This document shows, piece by piece, positions 1-7,795 of a stretch of DNA of 64,000 nucleotides. Made by a program: the position numbers and the translations under genes. Within the stretch, counting starts at the first letter, position 1. Each line of letters begins with the position of its first letter. The notes beneath the pieces are model-generated. The model was not told where the DNA came from. It saw only the letters and a program-made list of their open reading frames with translations, and made no database searches. This stretch comes from Candidatus Hydrogenedentota bacterium (lineage in GTDB: Bacteria; Hydrogenedentota; Hydrogenedentia; Hydrogenedentales; JAEUWI01), in NCBI GenBank assembly GCA_019637335.1, contig JAHBVV010000007.1, forward strand, positions 124,001 through 188,000, read 5' to 3'.

Positions 1-944
1 CCCAGCTGGCCCTGGCTGCCGAGGCAGATCTGGGGAACCTCCTGACGCTTGAGAATCAGGCACACGTCCCATTCGAGCTCTTCGCCGACGTAATTGCGGA
101 CCCAGTCGATGAGGTGGCCGAGGCGGTTGCCGGAGGGTAGCATGCTGAGGTAGCGATCCCAGTCCATGGCGCCGAGGCGCACGCGGAACTTCTGCTGGCG
201 GTCCCAGATGCGGCTGCCGATGATGACGTTCTGCCCGAGCTTTCCGGTGGCGCGGGTTTCACCGAGGCGGCACCGGCAGTCCTGGGGCACATCGATCCAC
301 TGCCCCACGAACTCCTCGATCTCGGCGGGCACCCCGAAGTACTCGGCGAGGATGCACTGGAGGCCCTCGGCGTTGCGGGTCTGCATGGCGAGCCAGGCGG
401 CGTAGTAGCGCTTGGCGTCATCGCGGATGGAGTCGCGCTCGTGGAATACGGGGGCTCCGATGCCGAGGAGGCTGGAGACGTATTTTGAGAAGGCCTCGTT
501 CCGTGTCCGCTCGTAGCTTGTTGTAATCTGGCAGGCGGCCCAGGCGCGGTAGAAGAGCTGCACGATCCGGTTCTGGAGCATGTCCAGAAATTCCGGGTGG
601 GCCTTGTCCTTGTCGTGCAGCAGGCGGTGGTAGAGTGATTCGGAGATATTGAGGGGCATGGGGCCGCCCGGCCCGAGCAGGCCCATGAAATTGACCTTCA
701 TCCGTGGCGGGGCGGCGCCGTCGCCTTGCGAGAAGGCTTCGACGGGCGTGGATTCGAAGGTCAGGCTCAGGTTCTGGCCGAAACGAACGACGTCATCCCG
801 GACGTGGTGGGAAAACCCCACGCGCGCCTTGCCGGGATGGCTGTTTTCCAGCTGGCGGATGGCCTGGAAGAAGTCCGCGGAGCCGGGATCTTGTTCCAGC
901 AGCGCCCTTATACCAGCTTCCGCTGTCCCATTCTGGCCTTCCAA
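1..944 (-). CDS. tssG: T6SS baseplate protein TssG (3' end outside window)
   Basis: TssG is a baseplate wedge subunit of the type VI secretion system and works with TssF, TssE and TssK in the cytoplasm under the membrane complex. The reading frame is open from a TTG at 944-942 to the window edge, giving 314 of the usual 330-350 residues. It reads ALLEQDPGSADFFQAIRQLE near the N-terminus and CLILKRQEVPQICLGSQGQL near the visible end; both are typical of TssG. No ATG is available in this frame. The TTG is preceded by AGGAG at a spacing of 10, so I chose it. The start overlaps the end of tssF by 37 bases, which suggests translational coupling. What is seen is the frame, motifs and ribosome site; the function comes from the family and from the intact operon around it. 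Confidence 0.9.
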   Translation of the reverse strand, partial: MEGQNGTAEAGIRALLEQDPGSADFFQAIRQLENSHPGKARVGFSHHVRDDVVRFGQNLSLTFESTPVEAFSQGDGAAPPRMKVNFMGLLGPGGPMPLNISESLYHRLLHDKDKAHPEFLDMLQNRIVQLFYRAWAACQITTSYERTRNEAFSKYVSSLLGIGAPVFHERDSIRDDAKRYYAAWLAMQTRNAEGLQCILAEYFGVPAEIEEFVGQWIDVPQDCRCRLGETRATGKLGQNVIIGSRIWDRQQKFRVRLGAMDWDRYLSMLPSGNRLGHLIDWVRNYVGEELEWDVCLILKRQEVPQICLGSQGQL

Positions 945-2788
945 CGCTTAATGTCTCCTTGCTCGTCCGTGGCGATGACGGTCTCGGTGAATGAATTGAG
1001 GGATACGTGTTTGGCGAAGAATCGCTCGAGTACGGCTCCCAGCAGGAAGGAGCCGGCGCCTTCGACGGACTCTTCCTCGACGGTGACCTGAATTTCGAGG
1101 CCGCGCGCGAACGCGATCTGGCCGGCTCCCTCGACGCGCCGAATGACGGGGGCGCTCCGCACGTGGCGGAGGCTATTGATCTGCTTGCGGATGGCGGGGT
1201 CGGCCACGGAACCGTAGAGGCCGAGCAATTCGCGCAGCGCGGAGGCGGCGTCCCCCTCCTCGGTATCCATGAGGGACAGGTAGTTGAGGGAGAGGTGGTT
1301 TATGATGCGCCAGGTGAAGCTTCCCTCGGCGAGCGAGGGGCGCGGGGGCGTGGGCCCGGCAATGACGCGTACCCCCTCGATGGGGGCGTTCAGGTCCATG
1401 ATGAAATCGGAGTTCCGGCTGCCGGTCTGCATGAGCAGGGGCAGGTCCCGGTTGGTGCAGAGCGTGTTGAGTGCGAGCTGCTTGATGTTGGGCCGGTATG
1501 GGGCGTTGTTCGCGTCGACGAGGGAGACGTAGACCTCGCTTCCGGCGTATCCGGAGCGCGTGCCGTGGTTCAATTCGCGGTCGGAGAGGCGTCGCGGCAT
1601 CCGGAAGCTGGAGAAGTAGGCGCGGCTTTCGAGGTCGTATCCCTTGGCGGAATAGAAGGGCTCGAAGACCTGGCGGTCGCCCATCTGGCTGCCGTAGCCG
1701 ACGATCTGGTTGATCTGGTACACCTCGAAGTCGAGGGGGCGCGTGCGATCGCCGACGACGTGGAAGCGGTGCTTCGTGTCGGAGACGTCCACCTGGTCGG
1801 GCTGCATGGGGAAGAGGTTGATGGCGGGCGCGCAGTTGAGGACGAAATTGGAGGCGGCGACTTCGTTTTCGAGGCGCGGGTCGCCGTGTTTGAGGAGGAT
1901 GAACAGATCCAACTCGGAGGTGACGGCGTTGCCGATGTACTTTCCGAGGCCGCCGATTTCGAAAAACATGTAGCGCTGCGGGAACGCGAAGTACTCGTGC
2001 AGGAGGCGGTAGCCCTGGAAGCTGCGGGTTCCGTAGGGCAGGAGGTGCTCCTCGTCTCCAAAGCCGACCTGGCGTATCCGCTCGGCCGAGAGGGTGCGCT
2101 GCCAGGGCGGGTTGTCGCCGGCGGGGCGCATGACGACGCCGACGGCGTGCGAGAAGATGGCCTCGTAGAGGCGTGCGCCGACGTCGCCGCCGCCCCGGAT
2201 ATAGACGGTGAGGCGGTTGAGGTCGATATCGCTGAAGAGCTGGCCGCCCATGGTCTTGAGGCGCAGGCGAATACCGGCGCTGACGTCGCGCCGGTCGGGC
2301 AGTCCGAGCGAGCTGATCTCGCGGGTGTAGTAGGCAGCTTCGGTGAGGGCGATGGGCCAGAGGGTGACGTCGTGGCCGGTGCGGTACTGGCAGGAGAAAT
2401 CGTCGCCGATCCCGCCGCCGCTCCGGAGCACGGTGTCCCGGGGTATGGTGACGCCCTCGTCCAGCGCGGGTTCGGCGAAGTCGGGCTGGAACTGGACCAT
2501 GGTCATGGAGGGGGTCGGGCAGAGGTAATGGGGGTATACGGTCTCGACGAGGCTCTGGGTGAAGTGGGGGAATTCGTCGTCGAGCTTCATACGAACGCGC
2601 GCGGTGAGGAAGGCGACGCCTTCGAGGAGGCGCTCCACGTAGGGGTCGGCGCATTCGAAGGATTCGAGGCCGAGGCGCCCGGCGACCTTGGGGTTTTCGC
2701 GAGCGAAGACCTCCCCCATCTCGCGGAGGTACTGCAATTCCTCGTTGTAGTAGTCCAGGCGGCGCCTGGAACTGGAAACCCTATCCAT
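908..2788 (-). CDS. tssF: T6SS baseplate protein TssF
   Basis: TssF (VasA/ImpG family) is the main wedge protein of the T6SS baseplate and forms a 2:1 complex with TssG. The 626-residue product has the family's usual length. It opens with the characteristic N-terminus: YYNEELQYLREMGEVFA at about residue 13, then ENPKVAGRLGL, DPYVERLLEGVAFLTARV and FTQSLVETVYPHYLCPTPSM, which are highly conserved positions in this family. A late motif NYLSLMD (about residue 505) is also typical. It overlaps the upstream tssE stop by 8 bases and the downstream tssG start by 37 bases, so tssE-F-G are very tightly packed. A long open frame on the opposite strand is an artefact of GC-rich codon use. Confidence 0.97.
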   Translation of the reverse strand: MDRVSSSRRRLDYYNEELQYLREMGEVFARENPKVAGRLGLESFECADPYVERLLEGVAFLTARVRMKLDDEFPHFTQSLVETVYPHYLCPTPSMTMVQFQPDFAEPALDEGVTIPRDTVLRSGGGIGDDFSCQYRTGHDVTLWPIALTEAAYYTREISSLGLPDRRDVSAGIRLRLKTMGGQLFSDIDLNRLTVYIRGGGDVGARLYEAIFSHAVGVVMRPAGDNPPWQRTLSAERIRQVGFGDEEHLLPYGTRSFQGYRLLHEYFAFPQRYMFFEIGGLGKYIGNAVTSELDLFILLKHGDPRLENEVAASNFVLNCAPAINLFPMQPDQVDVSDTKHRFHVVGDRTRPLDFEVYQINQIVGYGSQMGDRQVFEPFYSAKGYDLESRAYFSSFRMPRRLSDRELNHGTRSGYAGSEVYVSLVDANNAPYRPNIKQLALNTLCTNRDLPLLMQTGSRNSDFIMDLNAPIEGVRVIAGPTPPRPSLAEGSFTWRIINHLSLNYLSLMDTEEGDAASALRELLGLYGSVADPAIRKQINSLRHVRSAPVIRRVEGAGQIAFARGLEIQVTVEEESVEGAGSFLLGAVLERFFAKHVSLNSFTETVIATDEQGDIKRWKARMGQRKLV

Positions 2789-3278
2789 TGCGCCATTCCT
2801 TTACCTGGACGTTGGCCTTGTGCAGGTCGACGCTGGTGAGAATGTAGACGTTTTCGGAGTAGGGCTTGGCCCAGAGCTCCGCGATGATCTCGATTTCGAG
2901 GTTGCGCATGGCCGAGTCACCGGGGACGTCGACGCGGGTCACCCGGACGCGCAGCGTTTCGCGGTTGACGCGGGGCTCGAAGCGCATGATGGCCTCGCGG
3001 ATCTGCTGTTCGACGAACATGGGCTTCATGGCGAGATCCGCCATTCCGAGCAGGTTTGGCATGCCGTAGTTGAGGACGGAAGCCTGGACCTCGGGGTAGC
3101 CGTCGAATTCCCGGCGCTCGGGCTGCAAGCCGTAGGAAAGCAGGCGCAGGAGGTCCCGCTGGAATCCCGCGCGGTACTCCTGGAAGCTCAGCGCCTGGGG
3201 CCGCGGCGCTTCCAGTCGGCGATCCGGCTGGAGGTCGGTGAGGCGGTCCATGAGCGATGGGAGGTAACGGACGTACAC
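2781..3278 (-). CDS. tssE: T6SS baseplate protein TssE (gp25-like)
   Basis: TssE is the gp25-like lysozyme-fold baseplate subunit that links the wedge to the contractile sheath. The product starting at GTG 3278 is 165 residues, the expected size. It begins YVRYLPSLMDRLTD, the conserved TssE opening, and contains YGMPNLLG (around residue 90) and a central IREAIMRFEPRV helix typical of gp25 proteins. An ATG at 3356 would add 26 Pro/Arg-rich residues unlike any TssE and has no ribosome site, whereas the GTG has GAGG about 8 bases upstream. The gene follows hcp after a 150-base spacer containing a strong hairpin and overlaps tssF by 8 bases. Confidence 0.93.
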   Translation of the reverse strand: MYVRYLPSLMDRLTDLQPDRRLEAPRPQALSFQEYRAGFQRDLLRLLSYGLQPERREFDGYPEVQASVLNYGMPNLLGMADLAMKPMFVEQQIREAIMRFEPRVNRETLRVRVTRVDVPGDSAMRNLEIEIIAELWAKPYSENVYILTSVDLHKANVQVKEWRNG

Positions 3279-3364
3279 GGGATTAACCTCGCGATCGGGC
3301 GTGCGGGGTCCGCCGTCCGGGGTATTGCGCGCCGGGCAGCGGGCTTCCCGCGGCATTGGGGCAC

Positions 3365-3399
3365 GCGCCCGGGCCCGCCAGCTGGCAGGGCCCGGGCGC
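3365..3399 (-). promoter_or_regulatory. Strong GC hairpin between hcp and tssE
   Basis: A perfect 12-bp inverted repeat lies here (arms 3365-3376 and 3388-3399, GCGCCCGGGCCC with its complement). The intervening 11 bases are themselves partly self-complementary (gcca/tggc), so the stem can extend to about 16 pairs. On the transcribed minus strand it lies after hcp and before tssE, and no T-run follows. It is therefore more likely an RNA-stabilising or attenuating hairpin than a classic intrinsic terminator. Such a site would fit the need for far more Hcp than baseplate protein; that role is inferred. Confidence 0.6.
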
Positions 3400-3428
3400 C
3401 ACAGTCAAAGTAATCAGGGCCGCCGCGA

Positions 3429-3920
3429 TCAGGTCTGGCGGTTGGTGAGGCGGTTCCAGGTGCTGCTGAAGGTGTCGCCCATTTTGCCGTCGGGCTTCAC
3501 CATGGTGTACTCCCACTTAACCGTGGTGAAGGCGATGGAGCCTTCCTCGGTGGGGAGTTCGCCATCGCTGCCAGTGGTGTTAATGCTGGCAATGATGCTG
3601 TTGGTGAAGGTGATGCGGAAATAGACTTCGGCCTTCTCCGTCGGGCGCACCGCTTCGAGCACGATGGTGGGAATCACTTTCGCGGTCAGGCAGTACTGAA
3701 ACAGCTGAACGCTGGCGCGGTCCATCGCCTTGCTGAAGGAGAGCACCTCGATGGTCGCGCCGCCGGTCGAGAAACCGCCTGCGGCGGACGGTGTGCCGCC
3801 GCCTTCGATGTCGTGGGCCATTTCCTGGCCGAATTCGGTGATTTCGATCCATCCCTTGTGGGCTTCGTCCTCGGACTCACCGGTAATCCCGTCGATTTTC
3901 AGAAAGAATGCATTCGCCAT
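3429..3920 (-). CDS. hcp: T6SS tube protein Hcp (TssD)
   Basis: Hcp forms the hexameric rings of the inner T6SS tube and is secreted; it can also chaperone small effectors inside the ring. The 163-residue product is the usual family length. It opens FFLKIDGITGESEDEAHKGW, the standard Hcp1 start, followed by I-E-I-x-E-F-G, then GGFSTGGATIEVLSFSKAMD (about residues 48-67), a typical Hcp core, and ends with a conserved KWEYT strand (about residue 135). No extra C-terminal effector domain is fused. It sits between tssC (163 bases upstream) and tssE in the same direction, with GAGGAG upstream of the ATG. Confidence 0.97.
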   Translation of the reverse strand: MANAFFLKIDGITGESEDEAHKGWIEITEFGQEMAHDIEGGGTPSAAGGFSTGGATIEVLSFSKAMDRASVQLFQYCLTAKVIPTIVLEAVRPTEKAEVYFRITFTNSIIASINTTGSDGELPTEEGSIAFTTVKWEYTMVKPDGKMGDTFSSTWNRLTNRQT

Positions 3921-4083
3921 GCCGTCGATCTCCTCTGTTCTGCATTGGGTACCGCCGCGTGCGGCGCCACGCTACCACTCAAATCCAAAGCCCGCGGGCG
4001 TGATCGCACCCCGCGGATGCGCCGCGCCCCGGCCAAGCGGAGCGCGGCGATGCATACCATTCCTCAGCGCCTTTTGGACGCGA

Positions 4084-5553
4084 TCAACCTTTTTCCGTGG
4101 GCAGCTTGGAGACGAGCCGCAGGGACGCGGACAGGCCTTCGAGCTGGTAGTGCGGGCGCAGGTAGAAGATCGCGGAGTAGTATCCGGGATTGCCTTCCAC
4201 ATCGGCCACGACGACTTCTGCGGCGGCCAGCGGTCGGCGCGCCTTGGCTTCCTGCGACGCGTTTGCGGGATCCGGCTCGACGTACTGGCGGATCCAGTTG
4301 TTGAGCCAGGTCTCCATGTCGGCGCGCTCGGCGAACGAACCCACCTTGTCGCGCACGATGCACTTGAGGTAGTGGGCGAAGCGGCAGGTCGCGAAGAGGT
4401 AGGGCAGGCGCGCGCTCAGATTGGCGTTCGCGGTTGCATCCGGATCTTCGTATTCCTGGGGCTTCTGGAGCGATTGCGCGCCGATGAAGACCGCGTAGTC
4501 GGTATTCTTGAAGTAGGAAAGCGGCATCAGGCCGGCCTTCGCGAGCTCGGCTTCGCGGCGGTCGGTGATGGCGATTTCGGTCGGGCAGGTCATATCGACG
4601 CCGCCGTCGTCCGTGGGGAAGGTGTAGCAGGGGAGGCCTTCGACGGAACCGCCGCTCTCGACGCCGCGGATCTGGGAGCACCAGCCATAGAGCTTGTAGG
4701 AGCGGGTGATGTTCGCGCCCATCGCATAGGCGGCGTTGGACCAGGTGAAGTTTTTCTGGTCGTTGTTGACGACTTCCTCGAAATCGAAATCATCCACCGG
4801 GTTCGTGGCGGCGCCATAGGGCAGTCGCGACAGGAAACGCGGCAGTGTGAGCCCGACGTAGCGGGAGTCCTCGGACTCGCGGAGGGAGCGCCAGGGCGCG
4901 TACTCGGGCGAGGTGAAGAGCTTGTTCACATCGCTGGGGTTCGCGAGTTCCTGCCAGGAGTCCATGTTCATCAGCTTTGGCGATGCCGCGGCGATGAAGG
5001 GCACGTGGGCGGCGGCGGCGATCTGGGAGATGCCGTTGAGGATTTCGACATCCGGCGCGCCGTGATCGAACTCGTAGTCGCCCACGATACAGCCGAAGGG
5101 CTCGCCGCCGGGGGTGCCGTATTCCTGTTCGTAGAGTTTCTTGAACAGGGGGCTCTGCTCCCAGGCGGTGCCCTTGAACTTCTTGAGGACCTTGCCGATT
5201 TCAGTCTTGGAGATATTCAGCACGCGTATCTTGAGCTGCTCGTCGGTCTCGGTGTTGGAGACCATGTACTGGAGCCCGCGCCACGAACCTTCGAGGCGCT
5301 GAAAACTTTCGTGGTGGATAATCTCATTGACCTGGGACGAGAGTTTTTCGTCCAGGTTCTTGATGATGAACTTGATTGAGGCCGTCGCGTCGGAGGGATC
5401 GAGATCGCCTTCGGCGAGGGCCTGGCGCGCCAGGGTCCGGATTGCCTTGTTGATGGTTTCCCGGGCGGCGTTGGACTTGGGTTTGAATTGCGCTTCTACG
5501 AGATCGTCCATCTGGGCGACGTCGATCCCGCCTTCATCAATTGTTTCAGCCAT
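4084..5553 (-). CDS. tssC: T6SS sheath large subunit TssC (VipB)
   Basis: TssC forms, with TssB, the contractile sheath around the Hcp tube; contraction drives the tube out of the cell. The 489-residue product is full length. Conserved segments include FQRLEGSWRGLQYMVSNTET (around residue 85), the GEPFGCIVGDYEFDH region (around 150), PFIAAASPKLM (around 190), SRYVGLTLPRFLSRLPYG (around 235) and a C-terminal ARRPLAAAEVVVADVEGNPG (around 450), all hallmarks of the family. It starts 4 bases after the tssB stop, with GGAGG upstream, consistent with the usual tight tssB-tssC pairing. Confidence 0.98.
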   Translation of the reverse strand: MAETIDEGGIDVAQMDDLVEAQFKPKSNAARETINKAIRTLARQALAEGDLDPSDATASIKFIIKNLDEKLSSQVNEIIHHESFQRLEGSWRGLQYMVSNTETDEQLKIRVLNISKTEIGKVLKKFKGTAWEQSPLFKKLYEQEYGTPGGEPFGCIVGDYEFDHGAPDVEILNGISQIAAAAHVPFIAAASPKLMNMDSWQELANPSDVNKLFTSPEYAPWRSLRESEDSRYVGLTLPRFLSRLPYGAATNPVDDFDFEEVVNNDQKNFTWSNAAYAMGANITRSYKLYGWCSQIRGVESGGSVEGLPCYTFPTDDGGVDMTCPTEIAITDRREAELAKAGLMPLSYFKNTDYAVFIGAQSLQKPQEYEDPDATANANLSARLPYLFATCRFAHYLKCIVRDKVGSFAERADMETWLNNWIRQYVEPDPANASQEAKARRPLAAAEVVVADVEGNPGYYSAIFYLRPHYQLEGLSASLRLVSKLPTEKG

Positions 5554-5556
5554 GGT

Positions 5557-6060
5557 TTACTCTCCTCCACCGCCCGCGCCCCCGGAGAGGGACTCGAGCG
5601 CTGCCTTATCTGAAAGTACCTTGCCCAACAGGTTCTCCGCGCCGCTTTTGCCGTCCATGTAGGACAGGAGGTTGGACAGCTCGCGGCGCGCGTCGAGCAG
5701 TTCCTTGAGCTCGTCGACGTGTTCGGCGACGCGTCCCGGCGAGAAGTCGTCCATCGACTCGAAGGTCATTTCGACACTCAGGTTGCCCTCGCCGGTGAGG
5801 GTGTTGGGGACCTGGTAGGCCACCCGGGGTTTCATCGCCTTCAGCCGGGAGTTGAAGTTCTCCGCGTCAATTTCGACCAATTCGCGGTCGGCGACGGGGG
5901 GCAGCGGTTCCGCCGGATTTCCGGACAGATCCGCCATGACGCCCATCACGAACGGCAGGTTGATCTTCTTTTCGGCCCCGTAGAGTTCCACATCGTATTC
6001 GATCTGGACTCGTGGGGCCTTGTTACGAGCAATGAATTTTTGACCACTTTGCTTCGCCAT
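5557..6060 (-). CDS. tssB: T6SS sheath small subunit TssB (VipA)
   Basis: TssB pairs with TssC to build the contractile sheath. The 167-residue product is full length and shows the family features: APRVQIEYDVELYGAEKKIN (residues 14-33), LPFVMGVMADLSG (about 35-47), the DAENFNSRLKAMKPRV segment and a F-x2-M-D-D-FSPGRVAEHV region (around 105-120). Its ATG is preceded by GAGGAG. It lies 97 bases downstream of tssA and 4 bases upstream of tssC in one transcription unit. Confidence 0.97.
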   Translation of the reverse strand: MAKQSGQKFIARNKAPRVQIEYDVELYGAEKKINLPFVMGVMADLSGNPAEPLPPVADRELVEIDAENFNSRLKAMKPRVAYQVPNTLTGEGNLSVEMTFESMDDFSPGRVAEHVDELKELLDARRELSNLLSYMDGKSGAENLLGKVLSDKAALESLSGGAGGGGE

Positions 6061-6157
6061 GGTGCTCCTCGCCCTTTCTGTGCGGGACGGCTACCCGCGC
6101 CTACATCGGCGCGGCGACGCCCGCGTTTACGCTAACAGGCCTTACCTCGCCAGACCC

Positions 6158-7333
6158 TTAACTGTCATCGTCTCCGGAACTGGAACCGCCGAAGTCATCG
6201 TCCCCGCCCGAATCCATCGAAGCGCTGGACGAGGCCATGCCCGTGATACTCTCAATGTCGGACATGGCGCCCGGCGAGAGATCGGAGATGATGTCAAAAA
6301 AGTTAGCCTTCACCAGCCGCTCTGCCCGCTTCATGATAAGCGGCACCGGGCTCGATGGCTCGTGCTTGCTGTAGTACCGGTAAATCAACTCAAAGGCCTT
6401 GAGCACATCCTGGCGGGACTGGATCCCGGCGGTGGCGATATCGCCACGCTTGCCAGCGCCACTGCCCGCGCCGGCGTCGTCCTCGGCCTCCCCGCCTTCC
6501 TCCCCGTCCTCGCCGAAATCCAGATCGTCCTCATCCCCGCCGTCGGCCGCCTTGGCGAAGACGCCGCGGCGGTCCAACTCATTATGAACCGGCTTCTTCA
6601 TATCTTGCAACACGGCGACGAGGTTGGAGAAGGTTGGCGGGGTGCTCTGGGTCAGGCGCTCGGAAAGTGCGGCCCGTATCCCGTCGATCGCTTCGAGCGA
6701 TTCGGTTAGCGCGCCGTGCATGTCCTCCAGTGCTTCGGTGGGGGTGTCCCCGAAGGCGCCCTGGATCAGGGTCATCTTCGGCGCGCCGCTGTCGCCGCCG
6801 TCTTCGTCGTCCCCGCTTCCGGCGGCGAGGGCGGCCTGGATGTCGCGCAGGGAGAACCGCCCGAGCTGGCGGGACTGGGTCAGGGGGGTCTCGCGCAGGC
6901 GCTGGAGGAATTTCATGGTGTCGCCGGCGGTGGCGAGGGGGGCGCTCATATCGTTGAGGATGTTTTCGCGCTCCATCCATCCATCGGGGTCGCCCATGCT
7001 CTCGTCGGGATCGAGGGCGGGATACATGGAGTCCCAGTATTGCTCAATGAGACCGCGGATGAGCAGCAGCCCGTCGCGAAAGCCGGTGACGCCCTCTCGT
7101 TTCATGGCGGCGAGGGCGAGAAAGAGGGCGGTTCGGAGGTGCTTGCATTTCTGGAAGTGTTCGAGCGATTCCTCGTAAAGGTCGCCCCAGCTCGGTTCGG
7201 TGGCTTCGACTTCCGCCCCGGCGATCACGCCCGCGCCGTGCTCCTTAACGATTTCCTCGAGTGCGAACAGGGAGCCCTCTTCCCCGCAGGGCATTTCTTC
7301 GGCTATGGGCTCTAAAAGTTCGTCGATATTCAT
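6158..7333 (-). CDS. tssA: T6SS assembly protein TssA (ImpA N-terminal domain)
   Basis: TssA proteins prime and cap sheath polymerisation. From ATG 7333 the product has 391 residues. The N-terminal ImpA_N domain is clear: IDELLEPIAEEMPCGEE at the start, then PSWGDLYEESLEHFQKCKHLR, typical of this family, and YWDSMYPALDPD (around 105-116). A central charged linker (about residues 265-300) is almost entirely Asp/Glu/Gly/Ala. The C-terminal part contains VLKAFELIYRYYSKHEPSSP, shared with the shorter TssA class, and ends in a Ser/Gly/Asp-rich tail. A TTG at 7354 would add seven residues, but the ATG has GGGAG five bases upstream and gives the conserved start. It is the first gene of the operon. 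Confidence 0.92.
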   Translation of the reverse strand: MNIDELLEPIAEEMPCGEEGSLFALEEIVKEHGAGVIAGAEVEATEPSWGDLYEESLEHFQKCKHLRTALFLALAAMKREGVTGFRDGLLLIRGLIEQYWDSMYPALDPDESMGDPDGWMERENILNDMSAPLATAGDTMKFLQRLRETPLTQSRQLGRFSLRDIQAALAAGSGDDEDGGDSGAPKMTLIQGAFGDTPTEALEDMHGALTESLEAIDGIRAALSERLTQSTPPTFSNLVAVLQDMKKPVHNELDRRGVFAKAADGGDEDDLDFGEDGEEGGEAEDDAGAGSGAGKRGDIATAGIQSRQDVLKAFELIYRYYSKHEPSSPVPLIMKRAERLVKANFFDIISDLSPGAMSDIESITGMASSSASMDSGGDDDFGGSSSGDDDS

Positions 7334-7431
7334 CGAAGCTCCCGATTGGCGCAAAGCTGGCCCGCGCGCATGCGGAATCCAACTGGCGGAACCACCCTGA
7401 CGTCCCGTGCAAGTAAATGCTTGACTCCGTG

Positions 7432-7460
7432 ATTAAACCTGAAAATCCCCGGTAAGTCAA
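7432..7460 (-). promoter_or_regulatory. Sigma70-like promoter for the T6SS operon
   Basis: Read on the minus strand, TTGACT (7460-7455) and TTTAAT (7437-7432) are separated by exactly 17 bases. That is close to the sigma70 consensus and unusual in such GC-rich DNA. The inferred start point near 7425 would leave a leader of about 90 bases before tssA. I see no clear sigma54-type (-24/-12) element in this 462-base divergent gap, and no convincing promoter on the plus strand for the giant gene. Confidence 0.6.
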
Positions 7461-7795
7461 GATCGGGAGTGGGCGCGTCCAATTTCCGGGGCCAGGGAGT
7501 GGAGCTGGCCCGGCGGCGGGTGCGCAAAGGTAGACAAGGCCCCATCGTGCGGGTATCATGTAGTTGTGGCGGCGATTTGGCGCAAGGATGGGTGTGCGCC
7601 GGGACCGGCATGGCGTTCCACGGCGCGCGCCCGGGTACGGGCGGGTCCGTGGCGGCCAGCGGGCCGCAGTTGCATGCAGGGTTGTTGAAATCGCGCCGGC
7701 CCCGGCTTCCGGAAGGATCGGGGTTGCCCGCCTGCGCCCCATCGGGCGCGTCCGGCGCTGTACCCGGGTCACTGACTGTATAGCTGGAGCAAGAA

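Noticed and set aside
1007..2839. A 610-codon plus-strand frame opposite tssF
   Set aside because: The minus strand encodes a full, conserved TssF here; the plus-strand translation is Gly/Val/Glu/Asp-biased with no recognisable motif.
3365..3399. Intrinsic terminator ending the hcp transcript
   Set aside because: The hairpin is strong but has no T-run on the transcribed strand, and tssE-F-G need read-through; a stabilising or attenuating role fits better.
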